NCBI GenBank assembly: GCA_964575715.1
Contig: CAZNSG010000241.1
Coordinates: forward strand, 1 to 34,157
Direction: 5' to 3'
DNA from: PNAI01 sp964575715
Lineage (GTDB): Bacteria; Pseudomonadota; Alphaproteobacteria; Rhizobiales; Xanthobacteraceae
Length of the DNA stretch: 34,157 nt
The position numbers were made by a program, and so were the translations under genes. The notes beneath the pieces are model-generated. The model made no database searches and was not told where the DNA came from. It worked only from the letters and a program-made list of their open reading frames with translations. Shown here in pieces: positions 1 to 7,032 of this stretch. Position 1 is the first letter of the stretch, and every line of letters starts with the position of its first letter.

Positions 1-87
1 CGCTCGGGTATCTCAGGCGATCACGATTGTATTTCGCTCGGTTCTCATGCGTCCACATCGGCGGTCTCCCCTCGAATCAGGCCGCCT

Positions 88-113
88 CCCTTGAATCACA
101 AACGATTCAAAGG
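88..113. repeat. Short inverted repeat, possible operator
   Basis: TTGAATC and GATTCAA form a perfect 7-bp inverted repeat with a 6-nt spacer, extended by CC/GG after one mismatch. Further GAATC and GATTC words lie on either side. It is about 70 bp upstream of the candidate Cys-rich gene. It may be a regulator-binding site; nothing else supports this. Apart from it and that small gene, I see nothing recognisable in positions 1-448. Confidence 0.25.
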
Positions 114-178
114 ATTCAACAAGTTTTAGGACGGACACTAAGTCATTCACCGGCAGACGGGTCTTCGGGGAGGCCTGT

Positions 179-373
179 ATGGACGGGCTCTTGGTGGAAT
201 CCAATCCGGGTCGTAACGTAATCCACCCTCACAAGGACGATCTCGGGCATCCCGATACGTTCGACTGCAATGCGTGGTGTATCGGTGCGCAGAAGGCCAA
301 GGCTGGACTGTGCGTAAAGGTCGCCGGTCCTGCGCCTTGTGCTGAGTCGGCAAAGTGCGAATGCAGCAAATGA
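179..373 (+). CDS. Possible small Cys-rich protein (64 aa)
   Basis: I do not recognise this family. Seen directly: an ATG preceded at 5 nt by a strong ribosome binding site (GGGGAGG), and a 64-residue product whose C-terminal half holds six cysteines (a CNAWC pair, two single cysteines, then CEC close to the end). The N-terminal half is polar (HPHKDD). There is no signal peptide or membrane segment. The cysteine spacing suggests metal binding or disulfides, but no function can be assigned. It stands alone: the next gene is on the other strand and a large repeat lies in between. It could still be a chance frame; the ribosome binding site and the ordered cysteines are the arguments for it. Confidence 0.4.
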   Translation: MDGLLVESNPGRNVIHPHKDDLGHPDTFDCNAWCIGAQKAKAGLCVKVAGPAPCAESAKCECSK

Positions 374-448
374 GCTGAGGCAGACGACGCCTCGAACGAA
401 GTTCGAGCGTCCTGCTACATTCGGCGACGGCTACGCGATGCGCTGCCG

Positions 449-491
449 CTAGAGCCCTATGAGTTTTGGTAGAATCAGAGTCGGGCTCTAG
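449..491. repeat. Hairpin with T-run next to RPE repeat
   Basis: CTAGAGCCC (449-457) and GGGCTCTAG (483-491) are perfect 9-bp arms around a 25-nt loop, followed by CTTTTTG. The form is like a weak terminator, but it directly abuts the RPE element at 502 and is probably part of the same composite repeat. Confidence 0.4.
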
Positions 492-501
492 CTTTTTGTT
501 T

Positions 502-682
502 GAGCATGATCCCTCGGGTCAAGCCCGAGGACATGCTTTTCCGACCTTGCTTCGCCCGCCGAAGCGGGCTTCCAGCCTTCGCAGCCGAAGCGGCTGCTTC
601 GGCGGAGTAGGCTCGCGAAGGCGGGAAACCGGTACCCACCCCCGGATCAAGTCCGGGGGCAGGCTTTTTCGGGATCATGCTC
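502..682. repeat. RPE palindromic repeat with three nested palindromes
   Basis: The ends are the inverted pair GAGCATGATC (502-511) and GATCATGCTC (673-682), the hallmark of a Rhizobiales extragenic palindrome. A plain copy of 88 bp is at 9219-9306. This copy is 181 bp because three smaller palindromes interrupt it: CCTCGGG/CCCGAGG (512-530), GCAGCCG/CGGCTGC (581-597) and CCCCCGGA/TCCGGGGG (639-659). The first and third share the loop TCAAG. It lies beyond the 3' end of the minus-strand hpaI gene. Confidence 0.8.
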
Positions 683-753
683 TAGCCGCAATTGCGCGGA
701 CCATGCATGACTTCCATTGGTGGTGGCATAGCGCGAATGGGCGAGCGAGTTCG

Positions 754-1518
754 TTATCCCTTAAACTTCTTCGCCAGGGCGTCGGCATTGCGCGCGAGCA
801 GCCCGAGGTCGGAGCCGACCGCGACGAAGGTATAGCCCCACGCGATGAAGCGCTTGGCCTCTTCTTCGTTCGGCGTGAGAATGCCCGCCGGCTTGCCGAT
901 TTTTTTGAGCCGCTGCACGGCGTCTTTGAGCGCCGCCTGCACCTCCGGGTGCCCCCAATTGCCGATGTGGCCGAACGAGGCGGATAGATCGTTGGGCCCG
1001 ATGAACACGCCGTCGACGCCTTCGACGGACGCGATCTGCTCAATCTGGTCGAGCGCGCTCCTGGTTTCAACCTGCACCAGCAGGCAAATCTCGCGCGAGG
1101 CATTCTTGAGGTAATCGCTAACCCGGCCGTAGCGGCTGGCGCGGCCCGAGCCGGTGATGCCGCGGATGCCGGCCGGCGGATAGCGCGTGGCGGCCACGGC
1201 TGAGCGCGCCTCTTCCGGATTTTGCACGAACGGAATGAGCAGCGACTGTGCGCCGATGTCGAGATAGCGCTTGATCAGCACCATGTCGTTCCATGCCGGG
1301 CGCACGATTGCCGACGCGGTGCCGGCCTGGACCGCCTGGAGGTGCGAGAGAATATCCGGCAGCTCGTTGGGCGAGTGTTCGGTATCGAGCAGGAGCCAGT
1401 CGTAGCCAGAATGCGCGACGATTTCGGCGGCGACGTTGCTGCACAGGCTGCACCACAGGCCGATCTGCAGTTGGCCCGCTGCGATGGCGTGCTTGAATGT
1501 GTTGCGGGGGAGGTCCAT
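754..1518 (-). CDS. hpaI: HpcH/HpaI family aldolase (4-hydroxy-2-oxoheptanedioate aldolase)
   Basis: Class II pyruvate aldolase of 254 residues. The family splits 4-hydroxy-2-oxoheptanedioate into pyruvate and succinate semialdehyde, the last step of homoprotocatechuate meta-cleavage, in the cytoplasm. Family residues are visible: D45 and H48 in LLLDTEHSPN, R73 in AIVRPAWND (phosphate/substrate contact in E. coli HpaI), the metal-binding Glu in VQVETRSAL near 152 and Asp in GPNDLSAS near 178. Length matches E. coli HpaI (262 aa). It lies downstream of hpaH on the same strand, 272 bp away, with a large repeat in the gap, so co-transcription is likely but not certain. Related aldolases act on 2-keto-3-deoxy sugar acids; the hpaH neighbour favours the aromatic pathway. 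Confidence 0.85.
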   Translation of the reverse strand: MDLPRNTFKHAIAAGQLQIGLWCSLCSNVAAEIVAHSGYDWLLLDTEHSPNELPDILSHLQAVQAGTASAIVRPAWNDMVLIKRYLDIGAQSLLIPFVQNPEEARSAVAATRYPPAGIRGITGSGRASRYGRVSDYLKNASREICLLVQVETRSALDQIEQIASVEGVDGVFIGPNDLSASFGHIGNWGHPEVQAALKDAVQRLKKIGKPAGILTPNEEEAKRFIAWGYTFVAVGSDLGLLARNADALAKKFKG

Positions 1519-1560
1519 GGCGACGTTGTTCCTTTGCGAATTTGCAGGAGCCTCCGTAAC

Positions 1561-1787
1561 ACCTCTCCCCGCTTGCGGGGAGAGGTCGGATCGCGAGCGC
1601 GTTAGCGCAAGCGATCCGGGTGAGGGGGCGTTACCGCGCTCCTAGCCTGTCGAAAATCCCCCTCACCCGGCTCGCAGCTTTCGCTGCTCGCACCCTCTCC
1701 AGCCGAAGTCGGATGTTTCCGACTTCGGCCGCTTAATAAGTGGCCGAACTCGGGTAAACCCGAGTTCGGGCGCAAGCGGGGAGAGGG
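1561..1787. repeat. Composite REP element between hpaH and hpaI
   Basis: Two halves of a common Rhizobiales palindrome: CCTCTCCCCGC with GCGGGGAGAGG at 1562-1586, then GGTGAGGGGG (about 1619) facing CCCCCTCACC (about 1658), then a second CTCTCC...GGGGAGAGGG half. The second half is split at its apex by the twin-hairpin cassette at 1702-1769. A further GCGGATCGC-like stem (CGGATCGC near 1588, GCGATCCG near 1611) lies in the first half. It fills most of the hpaH-hpaI intergenic gap and would be transcribed with them. Confidence 0.85.
1702..1769 (-). repeat. Twin-hairpin nested cassette, copy A
   Basis: Two perfect palindromes: GCCGAAGTCGG/CCGACTTCGGC (1702-1729, loop ATGTTT) and CCGAACTCGGGT/ACCCGAGTTCGG (1744-1769, loop AA). 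The 14 nt between them form, with flanking GGCC, a third near-palindrome GGCCGCTTA-A-TAAGTGGCC (1727-1745). The flanks are CTCTCC on the left and GCAAGCGGGGAGAG on the right, so the cassette sits in the apex of a CTCTCCCCGC/GCGGGGAGAG palindrome. Read on the minus strand it has the same order and the same GGGTTTACCC centre as the other three copies. Confidence 0.8.
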
Positions 1788-1790
1788 AAG

Positions 1791-2573
1791 TCACACAAAT
1801 TGCACGGCAATGCCGCCGAGCGGGCCGAAATCGGCGTGCAAGGTATCGCCCTTTTGCGCGAACACCACGCGCGTGAAGGAGCCGGCGAGCACGATGTGGC
1901 CGGGTTCGAGCGCGACCTCGTGAGCGCCGAGCTTGTTGGCAAGCCATGCCACGCCGAGCGCGGGATGGCCGAGCACGCCGGCGGCCAACCCCGTCTCCTC
2001 GATCTCGGAATTGCGATACATGATGCCGCCGACCAGGCGCAGGTCGATGTCCATCGGTCCGACCGGCCGGCCGCCGATCACGATGCCGGCGGCGGCGCCA
2101 TTGTCGGCCACGGTGTCGAAAATCTTGCGCTGATCGCGGATGCGCGCATCGACGATCTCGATCGCGGGCACCACATATTCGGTCGCGCGCAGCACCTCGG
2201 GCAGGCCGACGCCAGGGCCGCGCAGCCGCTTGCCCATGATGAAGGCAAGCTCGATTTCAACCCGCGGGCGGCAATAGTTTTCATGCAAAACCTTTGCGCC
2301 GTCGGCGATCATCATGTGGTCGAGCAGGTGGCCGTAATCCGGCTCATCGATTTGGGAGGAGCGCTGCATCGCCTTGGAGGTCAGGCCCACCTTGTGGCCG
2401 ATGAGTGTGGCGCCGGCGGCAATCTTGCGTTTGGCCACATCGGACGAAATAGCGTAGGAATCCTCAATGGTGATGTCCGGCCAGGTGGTTGAGAGCTGGA
2501 CGGCTTGCACGCGCTCCGCTTCTGCCTTGAGCAGAATATCGGCGGCCTTCTTGCGGTCGGCAGGGGAAAGCAT
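1791..2573 (-). CDS. hpaH: 2-oxo-hept-4-ene-1,7-dioate hydratase (HpaH)
   Basis: Metal-dependent hydratase of the fumarylacetoacetate hydrolase-like family. It hydrates 2-oxohept-4-ene-1,7-dioate to 4-hydroxy-2-oxoheptanedioate, the substrate of the adjacent HpaI. Family residues: H60-K61 in IGHKVGLTSKAM, E106 and E108 in RVEIELAFIMG, E139 in AIEIVDAR; the three Glu fall at the same numbers as the Mg ligands of E. coli HpaH. That numbering, plus AAGGA 7 nt upstream, supports the ATG at 2573 over a longer frame starting at 2612. 260 aa against 267 in E. coli. HpcG, MhpD and DmpE are close relatives, so the exact chain length of the substrate is inferred from hpaI. Confidence 0.85.
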   Translation of the reverse strand: MLSPADRKKAADILLKAEAERVQAVQLSTTWPDITIEDSYAISSDVAKRKIAAGATLIGHKVGLTSKAMQRSSQIDEPDYGHLLDHMMIADGAKVLHENYCRPRVEIELAFIMGKRLRGPGVGLPEVLRATEYVVPAIEIVDARIRDQRKIFDTVADNGAAAGIVIGGRPVGPMDIDLRLVGGIMYRNSEIEETGLAAGVLGHPALGVAWLANKLGAHEVALEPGHIVLAGSFTRVVFAQKGDTLHADFGPLGGIAVQFV

Positions 2574-2864
2574 TTGGGGTTCCTTGTCGCTTCGATGCGG
2601 TTGGATGCTCATTCATCGCGCGCGGCAGGGCAAGCCGGATTCGGTCCAATGCGCTTGGATACAAGCATTAAAATGCGTTGGAACGGCGCAGTGCGACAGA
2701 TCGTTGCGGCCGGCTTATTCTTGGCGAAATGTTTGATCCGTCTTGGCTATTTGCATTGCCGCGGGGCCGGTCCGGCTATATTTCATGCTAGACTTCAAAT
2801 GAATCGCTCTGGCGGTATTTATGCCGCATAGGCACACTTGGGCACACTGCTGCGCGGAGGACTG

Positions 2865-5800
2865 ATGGCGCTGAGACCTGTTACTCTCGACGATAAATAC
2901 GACCTTGGCCAGGACCGCGTGTTCGTCACCGGTTATCAGGCGCTGGTGCGGCTCACGCTCATGCAAAAAGAGCGCGATCGCCGCGCGGGTTTGAACACCG
3001 CGGGCTATGTCACCGGCTATCGCGGCTCGCCGCTGGGCCTGCTCGACTACCAATTTCAGCGTGCTGCTATTCATCTGAACAAGAGCGACATCCTGTTTCA
3101 TCCCGGCATCAACGAGGACCTGGCGGCGACCGCGCTCTGGGGCACCCAGCAGGCCGAGCTGCGCGGCGAGGGCAAGTTCGATGGCGTGTTCGGCATGTGG
3201 TACGGCAAGGGTCCGGGCGTCGACCGCACCGGCGATGTGTTTCGCCATGCCAACTTCTCCGGCACTTCCAGGTACGGCGGCGTGCTGGCGCTCATGGGCG
3301 ACGATCATACGGCGGAATCCTCCACCACCGCGCACCAGTCCGAGTACCATTTCATCGATGTGATGATCCCGATCCTGAATCCGGCCGGGGCCCAGGAGTT
3401 TCTCGATTACGGTCTCTACGGCTGGGCGATGTCGCGCTTCTGCGGCACCTGGGTTGCATTGAAGTGCATGCACGAAACCGTCGAGTCGACCGCGGTGGTC
3501 GACGGCAGCCTCGATCGCGTGAACATCGTCACGCCGAACGACTTCGTCATGCCGGAGGGCGGACTTAACATCCGCCTGCGCGATACTTTCTTGGGAATGG
3601 AAGCGCGCCTGCACGATTACAAGCGCGATGCCATGCTCGCCTTTGTGCGCGCCAACAAGCTCAATCGCACGATCGTATCGGGGGGCCGCAATCCCAAGAT
3701 CGGCATCATCACGACCGGCAAGGCCTATCTCGACGTACGCCAGGCGCTCGATGAACTCGGCCTCGACGAGGTCAAGTGCAACGACTACGGGCTCCGCATC
3801 CACAAAATCGCTTGTCCGTGGCCGATCAGCCGGCAGGAGCTAAAGGAATTCGCACAGGGCCTCGAACTCATCATCGTGGTCGAGGAAAAGCGCTCGCTGA
3901 TCGAGGTGCAGGTGAGAGAGGAGCTTTACGGCACCGCGAACCAGCCCACTTGCATCGGCAAGAAGGACGAGAACGGGAACTGGCTGTTCCCGGTAAAAGG
4001 CGCGCTCGATCCCAACGAGATCGCGATCTGCATCGGCGAGCGGCTGCTCAAGTACGTCACCAATGAGAACCTTTCCTCGCGCGTCGCACGTCTTAGACAG
4101 GCGCAGCGGGTGCTGGCGGAAACGCAGGACCTCGCATTCCGCACGCCGTATTTCTGCTCCGGCTGCCCGCACAATTCATCGACCGTGGTGCCGGAAGGCA
4201 TGCGCGCGTATGCCGGCATCGGCTGCCACTTCATGGCGCAGTGGATGGACCGCTCGACGCTCGGCTATACCCACATGGGCGGGGAGGGCGCAAACTGGAT
4301 CGGCGAAGCGCCGTTCTCCAAGCGCAACCATGTGTTCCAGAATCTCGGCGACGGTACCTATAATCACTCCGGCTACATGGCGATCCGCGGGGCCATCGCC
4401 GCGGATACCAACATCACCTACAAGATCCTGTTCAATGATGCGGTCGCCATGACCGGCGGGCAGGCGAACGACGGCGGGCTGACGGTGCCGCAGGTGGCGC
4501 GCCAGGTCGCGGCCGAGGGCGCCAAGCGTGTCGTCGTCGTTACCGACGAGCCGTGGAAATACGCCAAGAACGAAGACTGGCCGAGCGGGCTCACCATCCA
4601 TCATCGCGACGCGCTCAACACGGTGCAGAAGGAGCTGTCCGAAATTCCCGGCTGCACCATCCTGATCTATGACCAGACCTGCGCGGCGGAAAAACGCCGG
4701 CGCCGCAAGCGCGGGCTCTATCCCGACCCGGACAAGCGCGTGATCATCAACGAGCTGGTGTGCGAGGGCTGCGGCGATTGCGGCGTGGTGTCGAACTGCG
4801 TCTCGGTGCAGCCGCTGGAGACCGAGTACGGCCGCAAGCGCACAATCGACCAGTCGAGCTGCAACAAGGATTTCTCCTGCGTCAAAGGCTTCTGCCCGTC
4901 ATTCGTCACGGTGCATGGCGCCAAGCTCAAGCAGGGCACAATCGTGGATGGGCTGCTCGAATTGCCAGTCCTACCGGAACCCAAGCTGCCGGAGATCGAG
5001 CAGACTTACGGCATCATCGTCACCGGCGTCGGCGGCACCGGCGTGGTGACCATCGGCGGCATTCTCGGCATGGCGGCGCATCTCGAAGGCAAGGGCGTCG
5101 GCGTGATCGACATGGCGGGGCTCGCGCAAAAGGGCGGGGCAGTCTATAGCCACATGCGCATCGCCAAGAGCCCGGAAGACATTCATGCCATTCGCGTCGC
5201 GGCGGGCGGGGCCGATCTCGTGCTCGGCGGCGATATTGTGGTGGCCGGCAACAAGAAGGTGCTGGCCGCGGTCAAGCCGGGCAGGACCGCGATGGTGATC
5301 AACACCGCGGAATTTCTGCCGGGCGACTTCACCCGCAATGCCGACTTTTCGCTGCCGACGGAACGGCTCAAACGCGCGATCATGACTGCGGGCGGCGGCG
5401 AGGGCAGTCATTTCATCGATGCATCAAGGATCGCCACCGCGCTGTTCGGCAATTCGATCGGTTCGAATATTTTCCTGGTTGGCTACGCCTATCAATTCGG
5501 AACGATTCCGCTCTCAGCCGAGGCGATCGAGCAGGCAATCGCGCTCAATGGCGAGGCGGTGGCGATGAATATCGCGGCGTTCCGCTGGGGCCGGCGCGCG
5601 GCGGTCGATCCGGCCGCGGTCGAGGCGCTGGCGAAGCCGAAGGAGATCGACGAGGCGCGGGAACTCTCGCAGTCCTTCGACGAGATGGTTGCCCGGCGCG
5701 TTGCATTTCTCACCGCCTATCAGAACGCGGCCTATGCCGCGCGCTATCGCACTCTGGTCGAGCAGGCGAAAGCGGCGGAAGCCGCCAAGGCGGCGGGCAA

Positions 5801-6335
5801 ATGCGGGCTTGCCGAGGCGGTCTCGCGCTATCTGTTCAAGCTGATGGCCTACAAGGACGAGTACGAAGTGGCGCGGCTCTACACCGACGGTGCGTTCGCA
5901 AAGCAGGTGAGGGCGGCGTTCGACGGCGATTTGAAATTCGAGTTTCATCTCGCGCCGCCGCTGCTGGCTAGGCGCGATCCGGAAACCGGGCTGCCGCGTA
6001 AGATGTCGTTCGGGCCGTGGATGATGGGCGCGTTCGGAGTGCTGGCGCGGCTGAAATTCCTGCGCGGCTCGGCGCTCGATCCGTTCGGCTACAGCGCGGA
6101 GCGCAAAACCGAGCGCAAGCTGATCGCCGACTACGAGGGAATGCTGGCGGAAGTGCTGGCGCGGCTCAATGCCGGGAATCATCCCGTCGCGGTCGGACTC
6201 GCGGCCATCCCGGAAAAAATCCGCGGCTTCGGCCATGTCAAGGCGCGGCATCTTGTGGCCGCCAAGGCGGACGAGGCGGCGCTGCTCGAGCAATTGCGCG
6301 CAAGCCCGGCGCCGCTGCTCAAGGCGGCGGAGTAG
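2865..6335 (+). CDS. Indolepyruvate ferredoxin oxidoreductase, fused subunits
   Basis: Single-chain enzyme of 1156 residues that oxidatively decarboxylates aryl 2-oxo acids (indolepyruvate, phenylpyruvate and similar) to acyl-CoA and passes electrons to ferredoxin. Regions in order: N-terminal alpha part (residues 1-about 420); thiamine-diphosphate domain from about 428 with SGCPHNSS and GDGTYNHSG near 494 followed by FNDAVAMTGGQ; ferredoxin-like cysteine cluster CEGCGDCGVVSNC near 633-645 with more Cys to about 680; gamma domain from about 720 with GVGGTGVVTIGG and AQKGGAVYSH; long C-terminal region. The ATG at 2865 has GGAGG 4 nt upstream and is preferred to an in-frame TTG at 2838. It is divergent from hpaH (291 bp apart), consistent with a role in aromatic amino acid breakdown. 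Confidence 0.9.
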   Translation: MALRPVTLDDKYDLGQDRVFVTGYQALVRLTLMQKERDRRAGLNTAGYVTGYRGSPLGLLDYQFQRAAIHLNKSDILFHPGINEDLAATALWGTQQAELRGEGKFDGVFGMWYGKGPGVDRTGDVFRHANFSGTSRYGGVLALMGDDHTAESSTTAHQSEYHFIDVMIPILNPAGAQEFLDYGLYGWAMSRFCGTWVALKCMHETVESTAVVDGSLDRVNIVTPNDFVMPEGGLNIRLRDTFLGMEARLHDYKRDAMLAFVRANKLNRTIVSGGRNPKIGIITTGKAYLDVRQALDELGLDEVKCNDYGLRIHKIACPWPISRQELKEFAQGLELIIVVEEKRSLIEVQVREELYGTANQPTCIGKKDENGNWLFPVKGALDPNEIAICIGERLLKYVTNENLSSRVARLRQAQRVLAETQDLAFRTPYFCSGCPHNSSTVVPEGMRAYAGIGCHFMAQWMDRSTLGYTHMGGEGANWIGEAPFSKRNHVFQNLGDGTYNHSGYMAIRGAIAADTNITYKILFNDAVAMTGGQANDGGLTVPQVARQVAAEGAKRVVVVTDEPWKYAKNEDWPSGLTIHHRDALNTVQKELSEIPGCTILIYDQTCAAEKRRRRKRGLYPDPDKRVIINELVCEGCGDCGVVSNCVSVQPLETEYGRKRTIDQSSCNKDFSCVKGFCPSFVTVHGAKLKQGTIVDGLLELPVLPEPKLPEIEQTYGIIVTGVGGTGVVTIGGILGMAAHLEGKGVGVIDMAGLAQKGGAVYSHMRIAKSPEDIHAIRVAAGGADLVLGGDIVVAGNKKVLAAVKPGRTAMVINTAEFLPGDFTRNADFSLPTERLKRAIMTAGGGEGSHFIDASRIATALFGNSIGSNIFLVGYAYQFGTIPLSAEAIEQAIALNGEAVAMNIAAFRWGRRAAVDPAAVEALAKPKEIDEARELSQSFDEMVARRVAFLTAYQNAAYAARYRTLVEQAKAAEAAKAAGKCGLAEAVSRYLFKLMAYKDEYEVARLYTDGAFAKQVRAAFDGDLKFEFHLAPPLLARRDPETGLPRKMSFGPWMMGAFGVLARLKFLRGSALDPFGYSAERKTERKLIADYEGMLAEVLARLNAGNHPVAVGLAAIPEKIRGFGHVKARHLVAAKADEAALLEQLRASPAPLLKAAE

Positions 6336-6340
6336 GAGAC

Positions 6341-6471
6341 GTCACCCTGAGGTGCGAGCGGAGCGAGCCTCGAAGGGTGACGGCCACGATGAGCGCCACT
6401 AGGGGGCGCACGTTGTAAGGTTCGGGCTGTTCATCCTTCGAGGCCCGCCTTCGGCGGGCGCCTCAGGATGA
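6341..6471. repeat. BIME-like REP pair
   Basis: First half 6341-6381: GTCACCCTGAGG facing CCTCGAAGGGTGAC. Second half about 6432-6471: ATCCTTCGAGGC facing GCCTCAGGATGA, with the inner palindrome GCCCGCCTTCGGCGGGC. It starts 5 nt after the oxidoreductase stop codon and may stabilise or terminate that transcript. There is no T-run. Confidence 0.8.
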
Positions 6472-6494
6472 CGGATTGGGATATCAAGCGTCCA

Positions 6495-6860
6495 ATGACG
6501 ATCACTCTGAACCACACCATCGTTCCCGCGCGCGATAAGATCGCGGCGGCAAAATTCTTCGCGCGTATTTTTGGGCTCAAACGCGGACGGACGAATTATT
6601 TCGCTCCGGTGCGCGTGAATAAGAATCTAACCTTGCTGTTCGACGACGACACCAAATTCGAGAGCCACCACTATGCCTTCCACGTCAGCAAGGCCGAGTT
6701 CGACGCCATCTTCCGGCGCATCAAGCAGGAAGGCATCGTCTATGGCAGCGCGCCCTGGAGCCTCGACGATGGCAAGCTCAACAAATGGGGCGGCGGCCGC
6801 GGCTGCTACTTCGAAGACCCGGACGGTCACGTGCTGGAGCTGATGACCGTGCCGCAGTGA
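6495..6860 (+). CDS. VOC (glyoxalase/bleomycin resistance fold) protein
   Basis: 121-residue protein of the vicinal oxygen chelate superfamily; the substrate is unknown. Two beta-alpha-beta-beta-beta units are recognisable. Likely metal ligands are His in LNHTIVPA (residue 6), His in HHYAFHV (about 55-60) and Glu in HVLELMTVP near the C-terminus; GCYFEDPDGHVLE is the typical final motif. Two starts are possible: ATG 6495, giving MTITLNHT as is usual for the family, or ATG 6468, which lies inside the preceding REP repeat. I chose 6495; neither has a convincing ribosome binding site. Possible roles include dioxygenase, isomerase or resistance functions. Confidence 0.75.
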   Translation: MTITLNHTIVPARDKIAAAKFFARIFGLKRGRTNYFAPVRVNKNLTLLFDDDTKFESHHYAFHVSKAEFDAIFRRIKQEGIVYGSAPWSLDDGKLNKWGGGRGCYFEDPDGHVLELMTVPQ

Positions 6861-6879
6861 GTCGGATTGTATTTTCCAC

Positions 6880-6978
6880 GTCATTCCGGGACGGCCTGAA
6901 GGGCCGGACCCGGAATCCATAACTATCGCCGATGATTATGGATTCCGGGCTCGCCGTTTCGCGGCGCCCCGGAATGAC
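6880..6978. repeat. Intact GTCATTCCGG-type REP/BIME
   Basis: Outer inverted pair GTCATTCCGGG (6880) and CCCCGGAATGAC (ending 6978). Inner perfect 14-bp pair CCCGGAATCCATAA (6909-6922) and TTATGGATTCCGGG (6936-6949). It separates the convergent VOC gene and MDR oxidoreductase gene. It is the uninterrupted counterpart of the repeat at 32285-32602, useful for recognising the insertions there. Confidence 0.85.
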
Positions 6979-7032
6979 CGGGGGTGACAGATGCAGCTGC
7001 ATGACGGTGAAATGAAATCAACCGGAATCAAG

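Noticed and set aside
449..491. Hairpin with T-run considered as a terminator for the small Cys-rich gene
   Set aside because: The loop is 25 nt and it abuts an RPE repeat, so it is better explained as part of that composite.
1561..1787. Clustered palindromes considered as a CRISPR array
   Set aside because: Units are inverted repeats without regularly spaced direct repeats and unique spacers; they are REP elements.
2715..3803. Long minus-strand frame opposite the 5' part of the indolepyruvate oxidoreductase (362 codons)
   Set aside because: Antisense shadow; the plus-strand enzyme is well supported through its whole length.
5514..6293. Minus-strand frame of 259 codons opposite the 3' part of the oxidoreductase
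   Set aside because: Arg/His-rich antisense product without motifs, typical of GC-rich shadows.
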